Assembly (NCBI GenBank): GCA_949752795.1
Contig: CATKHW010000422.1
Span: 248,001 to 312,000 of the forward strand
Source of the DNA: Hyperoodon ampullatus
Lineage: Eukaryota > Chordata > Mammalia > Artiodactyla > Ziphiidae
Length of the DNA stretch: 64,000 nucleotides
Reading direction: 5' to 3'
Made by a program: the position numbers and the translations under genes
Shown: in pieces, positions 50,490-62,662 of the stretch
How the letters are laid out: every line of letters starts with the position of its first letter
How positions within the stretch are numbered: position 1 is the first letter of the stretch
Notes under the pieces: model-generated
Seen by the model: only the letters and a program-made list of their open reading frames with translations
Databases searched by the model: none
What the model was told of the DNA's origin: nothing

Positions 50490-52228
50490 TATTCAGGAGA
50501 AAACGCATACGCCCTTTTTGGCCAAGCAAGCAAGCGGGCAATGCAAATCTGCACTACAAAGAAGTATCACTTCCCACCGGTCAAAAGGGACATCCACAAA
50601 ATGTGTAAGAACAAGAAAGGCAAGACAGGCCCTGGAGAACAGGGAGCCTTGTTATGCTGATGGGCGGGATGTAAATTGCCAACTGCCTCTCTGGAGGAGT
50701 GCATTCTGTTCCCTAAAACAAGTAAAGAACAGAGCTACAGAGCCAAGGGCACTACCAGCCTAGGGAATATACCTTGGGAAAACTGAAAATCAATAAGACA
50801 GAGCCACCCCAAAATTTAGGGCTGCACTGCATACAAGGACCTCAACTTGGATACACCTTAAGTATCCCAGAAAATATAAACATGGTTCAAAAAATTGTGG
50901 TACTTACGTACGATGGAATATCCCTCAGCCATGAAATCAATGTCATAAGACCAGTAGCAGCAAAATGGGTGGATTCAGGTACGATGATTCTAAGTGAAAT
51001 AAGTCACACAGAAAAAGAAACTTATCATAAGATATCACTTATGAAGATCCTGTAAACATGGCTACACTTGAACTGAGTTAGGAAAGAGAACAGTGTCTCA
51101 CATTTAGAAAACACTCTTATACCTGCTTAAGGGGGAAGGAGAGGTGGGGTGATGAATAAAACCAGAGTTTGATATAAGCACAGTTACCGTTCCAAAAACC
51201 AACTATGGAATAGACAAGACCTACACCGTCCTCAGCGAAAGGGACTCAAAACCCCATATTTCCCGCAGAGGAAAATATCTGACTAGTAAGAATCTTAAAA
51301 CCTATGTATTGATATGTCTCCATAAGGGAATCATGTGTGTCTAGACTGGCATAAACATGGCAGCGAGAATCAGCTCAAACCCACTATAAAAAGGAATTTC
51401 AAAAACAAAACAAAAAAACTGGGAAATTCTTTACAATTCCTTCAGGGTCTCTGATGAAAGCTGGAATGACCCTATCTACAACGACAGCTGGATGTGGCAT
51501 AAGGAGGGACACTTGGGACTGAGACGATTGGTGAGATTGGGTGAGCAAATGCAGACCCTTTAAAGCAATAATGCATGGCACCCATTCCATGGGTCCGAAC
51601 TCTCCAGGTTGAAGGGAATATTACTACAGCTATAACATGTGCGGGAAACCTAGAGAACGGACACACTGTGAATACGAAAGGTTTCTAAAACTCAACGCAT
51701 AGTCCCTCTCCTGGTGCTCCGGTTTGACTTTCCGTCTGCTTTACTATCAACCTCCCAACTTGGAGAGACAGCCCCTTTAACCTCTTGGTTCGCACAGGTT
51801 GCCAATTTGGCAGAGGATGAAAGGGAAGAGGGAGAACCAATGAGAGAGTAGCTGTTAGGCATTTGGACGGGCACATATCACTGTAATTTCCCGGCAGGAA
51901 GAAGAATTAACCAAATTCTCAGCCACCCACCGGGAACCAGTATAGGTCCTGAACCAAAATTTTGGACTTGTGGTCAGCTCACCAAAAACGAGTTGAAAAA
52001 TGGAGCTCAGGGGCACAGCAATTCACAAACTGGCCGAGTAATAAAGGACAACTATCGTCCAAAAATCTGTTGAGGGAAGGCAACGAGGCGGACTTGAAAG
52101 CGAGGCAGAATAGCAGGAAACAGATTTCAAGAGGTACGTTGGAATCGCCTTTAAAGCACAGGAAGAGGGGCACAACTTCGACAATGATGCACTTGGCCAA
52201 AAAGGGCGTATGCGTTTTCTCCTGAATA
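50490..52228 (+). repeat. Satellite unit 30 (beta)
   Basis: Markers C-G-C-G-A-A-A-TG-A-AT-A with T at offset 695. It corresponds to unit 2 in the 28-unit duplication. CTTGTGG (51968 area) is also seen in unit 16. Confidence 0.95.
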
Positions 52229-53967
52229 TATTCAGGAGAAAACGCATACGCCCTTTTTGGCCAAGCAAGCAAGCAGACAATGCAAATCTGCACTACAAAG
52301 AAGTATCACTTCCCACCGGTCAAAAGGGACATCCACAAAATGTGTAAGAACAAGAAAGGCAAGACAGGCCCTGGAGAACAGGGAGCCTTGTTATGCTGAT
52401 GGGCGGGATGTAAATTGCCAACTGCCTCTCTGGAGGAGTGAAATCTGTTCCCTAAAACAAGTAAAGAACAGAGCTACAGAGCCAAGGGCACTACCAGTCT
52501 AGGGAATATACCTTGGGAAAACTGAAAATCAATAAGACAGAGCCACCCCAAAGTTTAGGGCTGCACTGCATACAAGGGCCTCAACTTGGATACACCTTAA
52601 GTATCCCAGAAAATATAAACATGGTTCAAAAAATTGTGGTACTTACGTACGATGGAATATCCCTCAGCCATGAAATCAATGTCATAAGACCAGTAGCAGC
52701 AAAATGGGTGGATACAGGTACGATGATTCTAAGTGAAATAAGTCACACAGAAAAAGAAACTTATCATAAGATATCACTTATGAAGATCCTGTAAACATGG
52801 CTACACTTGAACTGAGTTAGGAAAGAGAACAGTGTCTCACATTTAGAAAACACTCTTATACCTGCTTAAGGGGGAAGGAGAGGTGGGGTGATGCATAAAA
52901 CCAGAGTTTGATATAAGCACAGGTACCGTTCCAAAAACCAACTAAGGAATAGACAAGACCTACACCGTCCTCAGCGAAAAGGACTCAAAACCCCATATTT
53001 CCCGCAGAGGAAAATATCTGACTAGTAAGAATCTTAAAACCTATGTATTGATATGTCTCCGTAAGGGAATCAAGTGTGTCTAGACTGGCATAAACATGGC
53101 AGCGAGAATCAGCTCAAACCCACTATAAAAAGGAATTTCAAAAACAAAACAAAAAAACTGGGAAATTCTTTACAATTCCTTCAGGGTCTCTGATGAAGGC
53201 TGGAATGACCCTATCTACAACGACAGCTGGATGTGGCATAAGGAGGGACACTTGGGACTGAGACGATTGGTGAGATTGGGTGAGCAAATGCAGACCCTTT
53301 AAAGCAATAATGCATGGCACCCATTCCATGGGTCCCAACTCTCCAGGTTGAAGGGAATATTACTACAGCTATAACATGTGCGGGAAACCTAGAGAACGAA
53401 CACACTGTGAATACGAAAGGTTTCTAAAACTCAACGCATAGTCCCTCCTCTGGTGCTCCTGTTTGACTTTCCGTCTGCTTTACTATCAACCTCCCAACTT
53501 GGAGAGACAGCCCCTTTAACCTCTTGGTTCGCACAGGTTGCCAATTTGGCAGAGGATGAAAGGGAAGAGGGAGAACCAATGAGAGAGTAGCTGTTAGGCA
53601 TTTGGACGGGCACATATCACTGTAATTTCCCGGCAGGAAGAAGAATTAACCAAATTCTCAGCCACCCACCGGGAACCAGTATAGGTCCTGAACCAAAATT
53701 TTGGACTTGCGGTCAGCTCACCAAAAGCGAGTTGAAAAATGGAGCTCATGGGCACAGCAATTCACAAACTGGCCGAGTAATAAAGGACAACTATCGTCCA
53801 AAAATCTGTTGAGGGAAGGCAACGAGGCGGACTTGAAAGCGAGGCAGAATAGCAGGAAACAGATTTCAAGAGGTACGTTGGAATCGCCTTTAAAGCACAG
53901 GAAGAGGGGCACAACTTCGACAATGATGCACTTGGCCAAAAAGGGCGTATGCGTTTTCTCCTGAATA
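52229..53967 (+). repeat. Satellite unit 31 (gamma)
   Basis: Markers C-G-T-G-A-A-C-AG-A-AT-A and the full set of rare gamma changes of unit 3. Later private changes include AGCAGACAA, AAAGTTTAG, GGATACAGG, CTCCTCTGG and GCTCCTGTT, making it one of the most diverged units. Confidence 0.95.
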
Positions 53968-55706
53968 TATTCAGGAGAAAACGCATACGCCCTTTTTGGC
54001 CAAGCAAGCAAGCGGGCAATGCAAATCTGCACTACAAAGAAGTATCACTTCCCACCGGTCAAAAGGGACATCCACAAAATGTGTAAGAACAAGAAAGGCA
54101 AGACAGGCCCTGGAGAACAGGGAGCCTTGTTATGCTGATGGGCGGGATGTAAATTGCCAACTGCCTCTCTGGAGGAGTGCATTCTGTTCCGTAAAACAAG
54201 TAAACAACAGAGCTACAGAGCCAAGGGCACTACCAGTCTAGGGAATATACCTTGGGAAAACTGAAAATCAATAAGACAGAGCCACCCCAAAATTTAGGGC
54301 TGCACTGCATACAAGGACCTCAACTTGGATACACCTTAAGTATCCCAGAAAATATAAACATGGTTCAAAAAATTGTGGTACTTACGTACGATGGAATATC
54401 CCTCAGCCATGAAATCAATGTCATAAGACCAGTAGCAGCAAAATGGGTGGATTCAGGTACGATGATTCTAAGTGAAATAAGTCACACAGAAAAAGAAACT
54501 TATCATAAGATATCACTTATGAAGATCCTGTAAACATGGCTACACTTGAACTGAGTTAGGAAAGAGGACAGTGTCTCACATTTAGAAAACACTCTTATAC
54601 CTGCTTAAGGGGGAAGGAGAGGTGGGGTGATGCATAAAACCAGAGTTTGATATAAGCACAGGTACCGTTCCAAAAACCAACTATGGAATAGACAAGACCT
54701 ACACCGTCCTCAGCGAAAGGGACTCAAAACCCCATATTTCCCGCAGAGGAAAATATCTGACTAGTAAGAATCTTAAAACCTATGTATTGATATGTCTCCG
54801 TAAGGGAATCAAGTGTGTCTAGACTGACATAAACATGGCAGCGAGAATCAGCTCAAACCCACTATAAAAAGGAATTTCAAAAACAAAACAAAAAAACTGG
54901 GAAATTCTTTACAATTCCTTCAGGGTCTCTGATGAAAGCTGGAATGACCCTATCTACAATGACAGCTGGATGTGGCATAAGGAGGGACACTTGGGACTGA
55001 GACGGATGGTGAGATTGGGTGAGCAAATGCAGACCCTTTAAAGCAATAATGCATGGCACCCATTCCATGGGTCCGAACTCTCCAGGTTGAAGGGAATATT
55101 ACTACAGCTATAACATGTGCGGGAAACCTAGAGAACGGACACACTGTGAATACGAAAGGTTTCTAAAACTCAACGCATAGTCCCTCTCCTGGTGCTCCGG
55201 TTTGACTTTCCGTCTGCTTTACTATCAACCTCCCAACTTGGAGAGACAGCCCCTTTAACCTCTTGGTTCGCACAGGTTGCCAATTTGGCAGAGGATGAAA
55301 GGGAAGAGGGAGAACCAATGAGAGAGTAGCTGTTAGGCATTTGGACGGGCACATATCACTGTAATTTCCCGGCAGGAAGAAGAATTAACCAAATTCTCAG
55401 CCACGCACCGGGAACCAGTATAGGTCCTGAACCAAAATTTTGGACTTGCGGTCAGCTCACCAAAAACGAGTTGAAAAATGGAGCTCAGGGGCACAGCAAT
55501 TCACAAACTGGCCGAGTAATAAAGGACAACTATCGTCCAAAAATCTGTTGAGGGAAGGCAACGAGGCGGACTTGAAAGCGAGGCAGAATAGCAGGAAACA
55601 GATTTCAAGAGGTACGTTGGAATCGCCTTTAAAGCACAGGAAGAGGGGCACAACTTCGACAATGATGCACTTGGCCAAAAAGGGCGTATGCGTTTTCTCC
55701 TGAATA
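53968..55706 (+). repeat. Satellite unit 32 (delta)
   Basis: Markers C-C-T-G-A-G-C-AG-A-GA-A with the CCGTAAAAC change of unit 4. CAATGACAG (54958 area) is shared with unit 20. Private CCACGCACC lies near 55403. Confidence 0.95.
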
Positions 55707-57445
55707 TATTCAGGAGAAAACGCATACGCCCTTTTTGGCCAAGCAAGCAAGCGGGCAATGCAAATCTGCACTACAAAGAAGTATCACTTCCCACCGGTCA
55801 AAAGGGACATCCACAAAATGTGTAAGAACAAGAAAGGCAAGACAGGCCCTGGAGAACAGGGAGCCTTGTTATGCTGATGGGCGGGATGTAAATTGCCAAC
55901 TGCCTCTCTGGAGGAGTGCATTCTGTTCCCTAAAACAAGTAAAGAACAGAGCTACAGAGCCAAGGGCACTACCAGTCTAGGGAATATACCTTGGGAAAAC
56001 TGAAAATCAATAAGACAGAGCCACCCCAAAATTTAAGGCTGCACTGCATACAAGGACCTCAACTTGGATACACCTTAAGTATCCCAGAAAATATAAACAT
56101 GGTTCAAAAAATTGTGGTACTTACGTACGATGGAATATCCCTCAGCCATGAAATCAATGTCATAAGACCAGTAGCAGCAAAATGGGTGGATTCAGGTACG
56201 ATGATTCTAAGTGAAATAAGTCACACAGAAAAAGAAACTTATCATAAGATATCACTTATGAAGATCCTGTAAACATGGCTACACTTGAACTGAGTTAGGA
56301 AAGAGGACAGTGTCTCACATTTAGAAAACACTCTTATAACTGCTTAAGGGGGAAGGAGAGGTGGGGTGATGCATAAAACCAGAGTTTGATATAAGCACAG
56401 GTACCGTTCCAAAAACCAACTATGGAATAGACAAGACCTACACCGTCCTCAGCGAAAGGGACTCAAAACCCCATATTTCCCGCAGAGGAAAATATCTGAC
56501 TAGTAAGAATCTTAAAACCTATGTATTGATATGTCTCCGTAAGGGAATCAACTGTGTCTAGACTGGCATAAACATGGCAGCGAGAATCAGCTCAAACCCA
56601 CTATAAAAAGGAATTTCAAAAACAAAACAAAAAAACTGGGAAATTCTTTACAATTCCTTCAGGGTCTCTGATGAAAGCTGGAATGACCCTATCTACAACG
56701 ACAGCTGGATGTGGCATAAGGAGGGACACTTGGGACTGAGACGGTTGGTGAGATTGGGTGAGCAAATGCAGACCCTTTAAAGCAATAATGCATGGCACCC
56801 ATTCCATGGGTCCGAACTCTCCAGGTTGGAGGGAATATTACTACAGCTATAACATGTGCGGGAAACCTAGAGAACGGACACACTGTGAATACGAAAGGTT
56901 TCTAAAACTCAACGCATAGTCCCTCTCCTGGTGCTCCGGTTTGACTTTCCGTCTGCTTTACTATCAACCTCCCAACTTGGAGAGACAGCCCCTTTAACCT
57001 CTTGGTTCGCACAGGTTGCCAATTTGGCAGAGGATGAAAGGGAAGAGGGAGAACCAATGAGAGAGTAGCTGTTAGGCATTTGGACGGGCACATATCACTG
57101 TAATTTCCCGGCAGGAAGAAGAATTAACCAAATTCTCAGCCACCCACCGGGAACCAGTATAGGTCCTGAACCAAAATTTTGGACTTGCGGTCAGCTCACC
57201 AAAAACGAGTTGAAAAATGGAGCTCAGGGGCACAGCAATTCACAAACTGGCCGAGTAATAAAGGACAACTATCGTCCAAAAATCTGTTGAGGGAAGGCAA
57301 CGAGGCGGACTTGAAAGCGAGGCAGAATAGCAGGAAACAGATTTCAAGAGGTACGTTGGAATCGCCTTTAAAGCACAGGAAGAGGGGCACAACTTCGACA
57401 ATGATGCACTTGGCCAAAAAGGGCGTATGCGTTTTCTCCTGAATA
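55707..57445 (+). repeat. Satellite unit 33 (epsilon)
   Basis: Markers C-G-T-A-A-G-C-AC-A-GT-G and the CTTATAACTGC change otherwise seen only in unit 5. Confidence 0.95.
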
Positions 57446-59184
57446 TATTCAGGAGAAAACGCATACGCCCTTTTTGGCCAAGCAAGCAAGCGGGCAATGC
57501 AAATCTGCACTACAAAGAAGTATCACTTCCCACCGGTCAAAAGGGACATCCACAAAATGTGTAAGAACAAGAAAGGCAAGACAGGCCCTGGAGAACAGGG
57601 AGCCTTGTTATGCTGATGGGCGGGATGTAAATTGCCAACTGCCTCTCTGGAGGAGTGCATTCTGTTCCCTAAAACAAGTAAAGAACAGAGCTACAGAGCC
57701 AAGGGCACTACCAGCCTAGGGAATATACCTTGGGAAAACTGAAAATCAATAAGACAGAGCCACCCCAAAATTTAGGGCTGCACTGCATACAAGGACCTCA
57801 ACTTGGATACACCTTAAGTATCCCAGAAAATATAAACATGGTTCAAAAAATTGTGGTACTTACGTACGATGGAATATCCCTCAGCCATGAAATCAATGTC
57901 ATAAGACCAGTAGCAGCAAAATGGGTGGATTCAGGTATGATGATTCTAAGTGAAATAAGTCACACAGAAAAAGAAACTTATCATAAGATATCACTTATGA
58001 AGATCCTGTAAACATGGCTACACTTGAACTGAGTTAGGAAAGAGGACAGTGTCTCACATTTAGAAAACACTCTTATACCTGCTTAAGGGGGAAGGAGAGG
58101 TGGGGTGATGCATAAAACCAGAGTTTGATATAAGCACAGGTACCGTTCCAAAAACCAACTATGGAATAGACAAGACCTACACCGTCCTCAGCGAAAGGGA
58201 CTCAAAACCCCATATTTCCCGCAGAGGAAAATATCTGACTAGTAAGAATCTTAAAACCTATGTATTGATATGTCTCCATAAGGGAATCAAGTGTGTCTAG
58301 ACTGGCATAAACATGGCAGCGAGAATCAGCTCAAACCCACTATAAAAAGGAATTTCAAAAACAAAACAAAAAAACTGGGAAATTCTTTACAATTCCTTCA
58401 GGGTCTCTGATGAAAGCTGGAATGACCCTATCTACAACGACAGCTGGATGTGGCATAAGGAGGGACACTTGGGACTGAGACGATTGGTGAGATTGGGTGA
58501 GCAAATGCAGACCCTTTAAAGCAATAATGCATGGCACCCATTCCATGGGTCCGAACTCTCCAGGTTGAAGGGAATATTACTACAGCTATAACATGTGCGG
58601 GAAACCTAGAGAACGGACACACTGTGAATACGAAAGGTTTCTAAAACTCAACGCATAGTCCCTCTCCTGGTGCTCCGGTTTGACTTTCCGTCTGCTTTAC
58701 TATCAACCTCCCAACTTGGAGAGACAGCCCCTTTAACCTCTTGGTTCGCACAGGTTGCCAATTTGGCAGAGGATGAAAGGGAAGAGGGAGAACCAATGAG
58801 AGAGTAGCTGTTAGGCTTTTGGACGGGCACATATCACTGTAATTTCCCGGCAGGAAGAAGAATTAACCAAATTCTCAGCCACCCACCGGGAACCAGTATA
58901 GGTCCTGAACCAAAATTTTGGACTTGCGGTCAGCTCACCAAAAACGAGTTGAAAAATGGAGCTCAGGGGCACAGCAATTCACAAACTGGCCGAGTAATAA
59001 AGGACAACTATCGTCCAAAAATCTGTTGAGGGAAGGCAACGAAGCGGACTTGAAAGCGAGGCAGAATAGCAGGAAACAGATTTCAAGAGGTACGTTGGAA
59101 TCGCCTTTAAAGCACAGGAAGAGGGGCACAACTTCGACAATGATGCACTTGGCCAAAAAGGGCGTATGCGTTTTCTCCTGAATA
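57446..59184 (+). repeat. Satellite unit 34 (mosaic of unit 6 and unit 7 types)
   Basis: Markers C-G-C-G-A-G-C-AG-A-AT-A. It matches unit 6 up to offset 846 (G at 600) and unit 7 from 1038 onward (AT, A). Private changes are AGGCTTTTGG (58815 area) and AACGAAGCGG (59040 area). Confidence 0.95.
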
Positions 59185-60923
59185 TATTCAGGAGAAAACG
59201 CATACGCCCTTTTTGGCCAAGCAAGCAAGCGGGCAATGCAAATCTGCACTACAAAGAAGTATCACTTCCCACCGGTCAAAAGGGACATCCACAAAATGTG
59301 TAAGAACAAGAAAGGCAAGACAGGCCCTGGAGAACAGGATGCCTTGTTATGCTGATGGGCGGGATGTAAATTGCCAGCTGGCTCTCTGGAGGAGTGCATT
59401 CTGTTCCCTAAAACAAGTAAACAACAGAGCTACAGAGCCAAGGGCACTACCAGTCTAGGGAATATACCTTGGGAAAACTGAAAATCAATAAGACAGAGCC
59501 ACCCCAAAATTTAGGGCTGCACTGCATACAAGGACCTCAACTTGGATACACCTTAAGTATCCCAGAAAATATAAACATGGTTCAAAAAATTGTGGTACTT
59601 ACGTACGATGGAATATCCCTCAGCCATGAAATCAATGTCATGAGACCAGTAGCAGCAAAATGGGTGGATTCAGGTACGATGATTCTAAGTGAAATAAGTC
59701 ACACAGAAAAAGAAACTTATCATAAGATATCACTTATGAAGATCCTGTAAACATGGCTACACTTGAACTGAGTTAGGAAAGAGGACAGTGTCTCATATTT
59801 AGAAAACACTCTTATACCTGCTTAAGGGGGAAGGAGAGGTGGGGTGATGCATAAAACCAGAGTTTGATATAAGCACAGGTACCGTTCCAAAAACCAACTA
59901 TGGAATAGACAAGACCTACACCGTCCTCAGCGAAAGGGACTCAAAACCCCATATTTCCCGCAGAGGAAAATATCTGACTAGTAAGAATCTTAAAACCTAT
60001 GTATTGATATGTCTCCGTAAGGGAATCAAGTGTGTCTAGACTGGCATAAACATGGCAGCGAGAATCAGCTCAAACCCACTATAAAAAGGAATTTCAAAAA
60101 CAAAACAAAAAAACTGGGAAATTCTTTACAATTCCTTCAGGGTCTCTGATGAAAGCTGGAATGACCCTATCTACAACGACAGCTGGATGTGGCATAAGGA
60201 GGGACACTTGGGACTGAGACGGTTGGTGAGATTGGGTGAGCAAATGCAGACCCTTTAAAGCAATAATGCATGGCACCCATTCCATGGGTCCGAACTCTCC
60301 AGGTTGGAGGGAATATTACTACAGCTATAACATGTGCGGGAAACCTAGAGAACGGACACACTGTGAATACGAAAGGTTTCTAAAACTCAACGCATAGTCC
60401 CTCTCCTGGTGCTCCGGTTTGACTTTCCGTCTGCTTTACTATCAACCTCCCAACTTGGAGAGACAGCCCCTTTAACCTCTTGGTTCGCACAGGTTGCCAA
60501 TTTGGCAGAGGATGAAAGGGAAGAGGGAGAACCAATGAGAGAGTAGCTGTTAGGCATTTGGACGGGCACATATCACTGTAATTTCCCGGCAGGAAGAAGA
60601 ATTAACCAAATTCTCAGCCACCCACCGGGAACCAGTATAGGTCCTGAACCAAAATTTTGGACTTGCGGTCAGCTCACCAAAAACGAGTTGAAAAATGGAG
60701 CTCAGGGGCACAGCAATTCACAAACTGGCCGAGTAATAAAGGACAACTATCTTCCAAAAATCTGTTGAGGGAAGGCAACGAGGCGGACTTGAAAGCGAGG
60801 CAGAATAGCAGGAAACAGATTTCAAGAGGTACGTTGGAATCGCCTTTAAAGCACAGGAAGAGGGGCACAACTTCGACAATGATGCACTTGGCCAAAAAGG
60901 GCGTATGCGTTTTCTCCTGAATA
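59185..60923 (+). repeat. Satellite unit 35
   Basis: Markers C-C-T-G-A-G-C-AG-A-GT-G: delta-like left part, with a right part like units 5, 6 and 9. Private changes include CAGGATGCC, CCAGCTGGC, GTCATGAG, CTCATATTT and CTATCTTCC, an unusually high number. Confidence 0.95.
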
Positions 60924-62662
60924 TATTCAGGAGAAAACGCATACGCCCTTTTTGGCCAAGCAAGCAAGCGGGCAATACAAATCTGCACTACAAAGAAGTA
61001 TCACTTCCCACCGGTCAAAAGGGACATCCACAAAATGTGTAAGGACAAGAAAGGCAAGACAGGCCCTGGAGAACAGGGAGCCTTGTTATGCTGATGGGCG
61101 GGATGTAAATTGCCAACTGCCTCTCTGGAGGAGTGCATTCTGTTCCCTAAAACAAGTAAAGAACAGAGCTACAGAGCCAAGGGCACTACCAGCGTAGGGA
61201 ATATACCTTGGGAAAACTGAAAATCAATAAGACAGAGCCACCCCAAAATTTAGGGCTGCACTGCATACAAGGACCTCAACTTGGATACACCTTAAGTATC
61301 CCAGAAAATATAAACATGGTTCAAAAAATTGTGGTACTTACGTACGATGGAATATCCCTCAGCCATGAAATCAATGTCATAAGACCAGTAGCAGCAAAAT
61401 GGGTGGATTCAGGTATGATGATTCTAAGTGAAATAAGTCACACAGAAAAAGAAACTTATCATAAGATATCACTTATGAAGATCCTGTAAACATGGCTACA
61501 CTTGAACTGAGTTAGGAAAGAGAACAGTGTCTCACATTTAGAAAACACTCTTATACCTGCTTAAGGGGGAAGGAGAGGTGGGGTGATGCATAAAACCAGA
61601 GTTTGATATAAGCACAGGTACCGTTCCAAAAACCAACTATGGAATAGACAAGACCTACACCGTCCTCAGCGAAAGGGACTCAAAACCCCATATTTCCCGC
61701 AGAGGAAAATATCTGACTAGTAAGAATCTTAAAACCTATGTATTGATATGTCTCCATAAGGGAATCAAGTGTGTCTAGACTGGCATAAACATGGCAGCGA
61801 GAATCAGCTCAAACCCACTATAAAAAGGAATTTCAAAAACAAAACAAAAAAACTGGGAAATTCTTTACAATTCCTTCAGGGTCTCTGATGAAAGCTGGAA
61901 TGACCCTATCTACAACGACAGCTGGATGTGGCATAAGGAGGGACACTTGGGACTGAGACGATTGGTGAGATTGGGTGAGCAAATGCAGACCCTTTAAAGC
62001 AATAATGCATGGCACCCATTCCATGGGTCCGAACTCTCCAGGTTGAAGGGAATATTACTACAGCTATAACATGTGCGGGAAACCTAGAGAACGGACACAC
62101 TGTGAATACGAAAGGTTTCTAAAACTCAACGCATAGTCCCTCTCCTGGTGCTCCGGTTTGACTTTCCGTCTGCTTTACTATCAACCTCCCAACTTGGAGA
62201 GACAGCCCCTTTAACCTCTTGGTTCGCACAGGTTGCCAATTTGGCAGAGGATGAAAGGGAAGAGGGAGAACCAATGAGAGAGTAGCTGTTAGGCATTTGG
62301 ACGGGCACATATCACTGTAATTTCCCGGCAGGAAGAAGAATTAACCAAATTCTCAGCCACCCACCGGGAACCAGTATAGGTCCTGAACCAAAATTTTGGA
62401 CTTGCGGTCAGCTCACCAAAAACGAGTTGAAAAATGGAGCTCAGGGGCACAGCAATTCACAAACTGGCCGAGTAATAAAGGACAACTATCGTCCAAAAAT
62501 CTGTTGAGGGAAGGCAACGAGGCGGACTTGAAAGCGAGGCAGAATAGCAGGAAACAGATTTCAAGAGGTACGTTGGAATCGCCTTTAAAGCACAGGAAGA
62601 GGGGCACAACTTCGACAATGATGCACTTGGCCAAAAAGGGCGTATGCGTTTTCTCCTGAATA
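60924..62662 (+). repeat. Satellite unit 36
   Basis: Markers C-G-C-G-A-A-C-AG-A-AT-A with CAGCGTAGG and GGTATGATG, matching unit 7. A private G-to-A at 60977 destroys the octamer motif, and GTAAGGACAA (61040 area) is also private. Confidence 0.95.
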
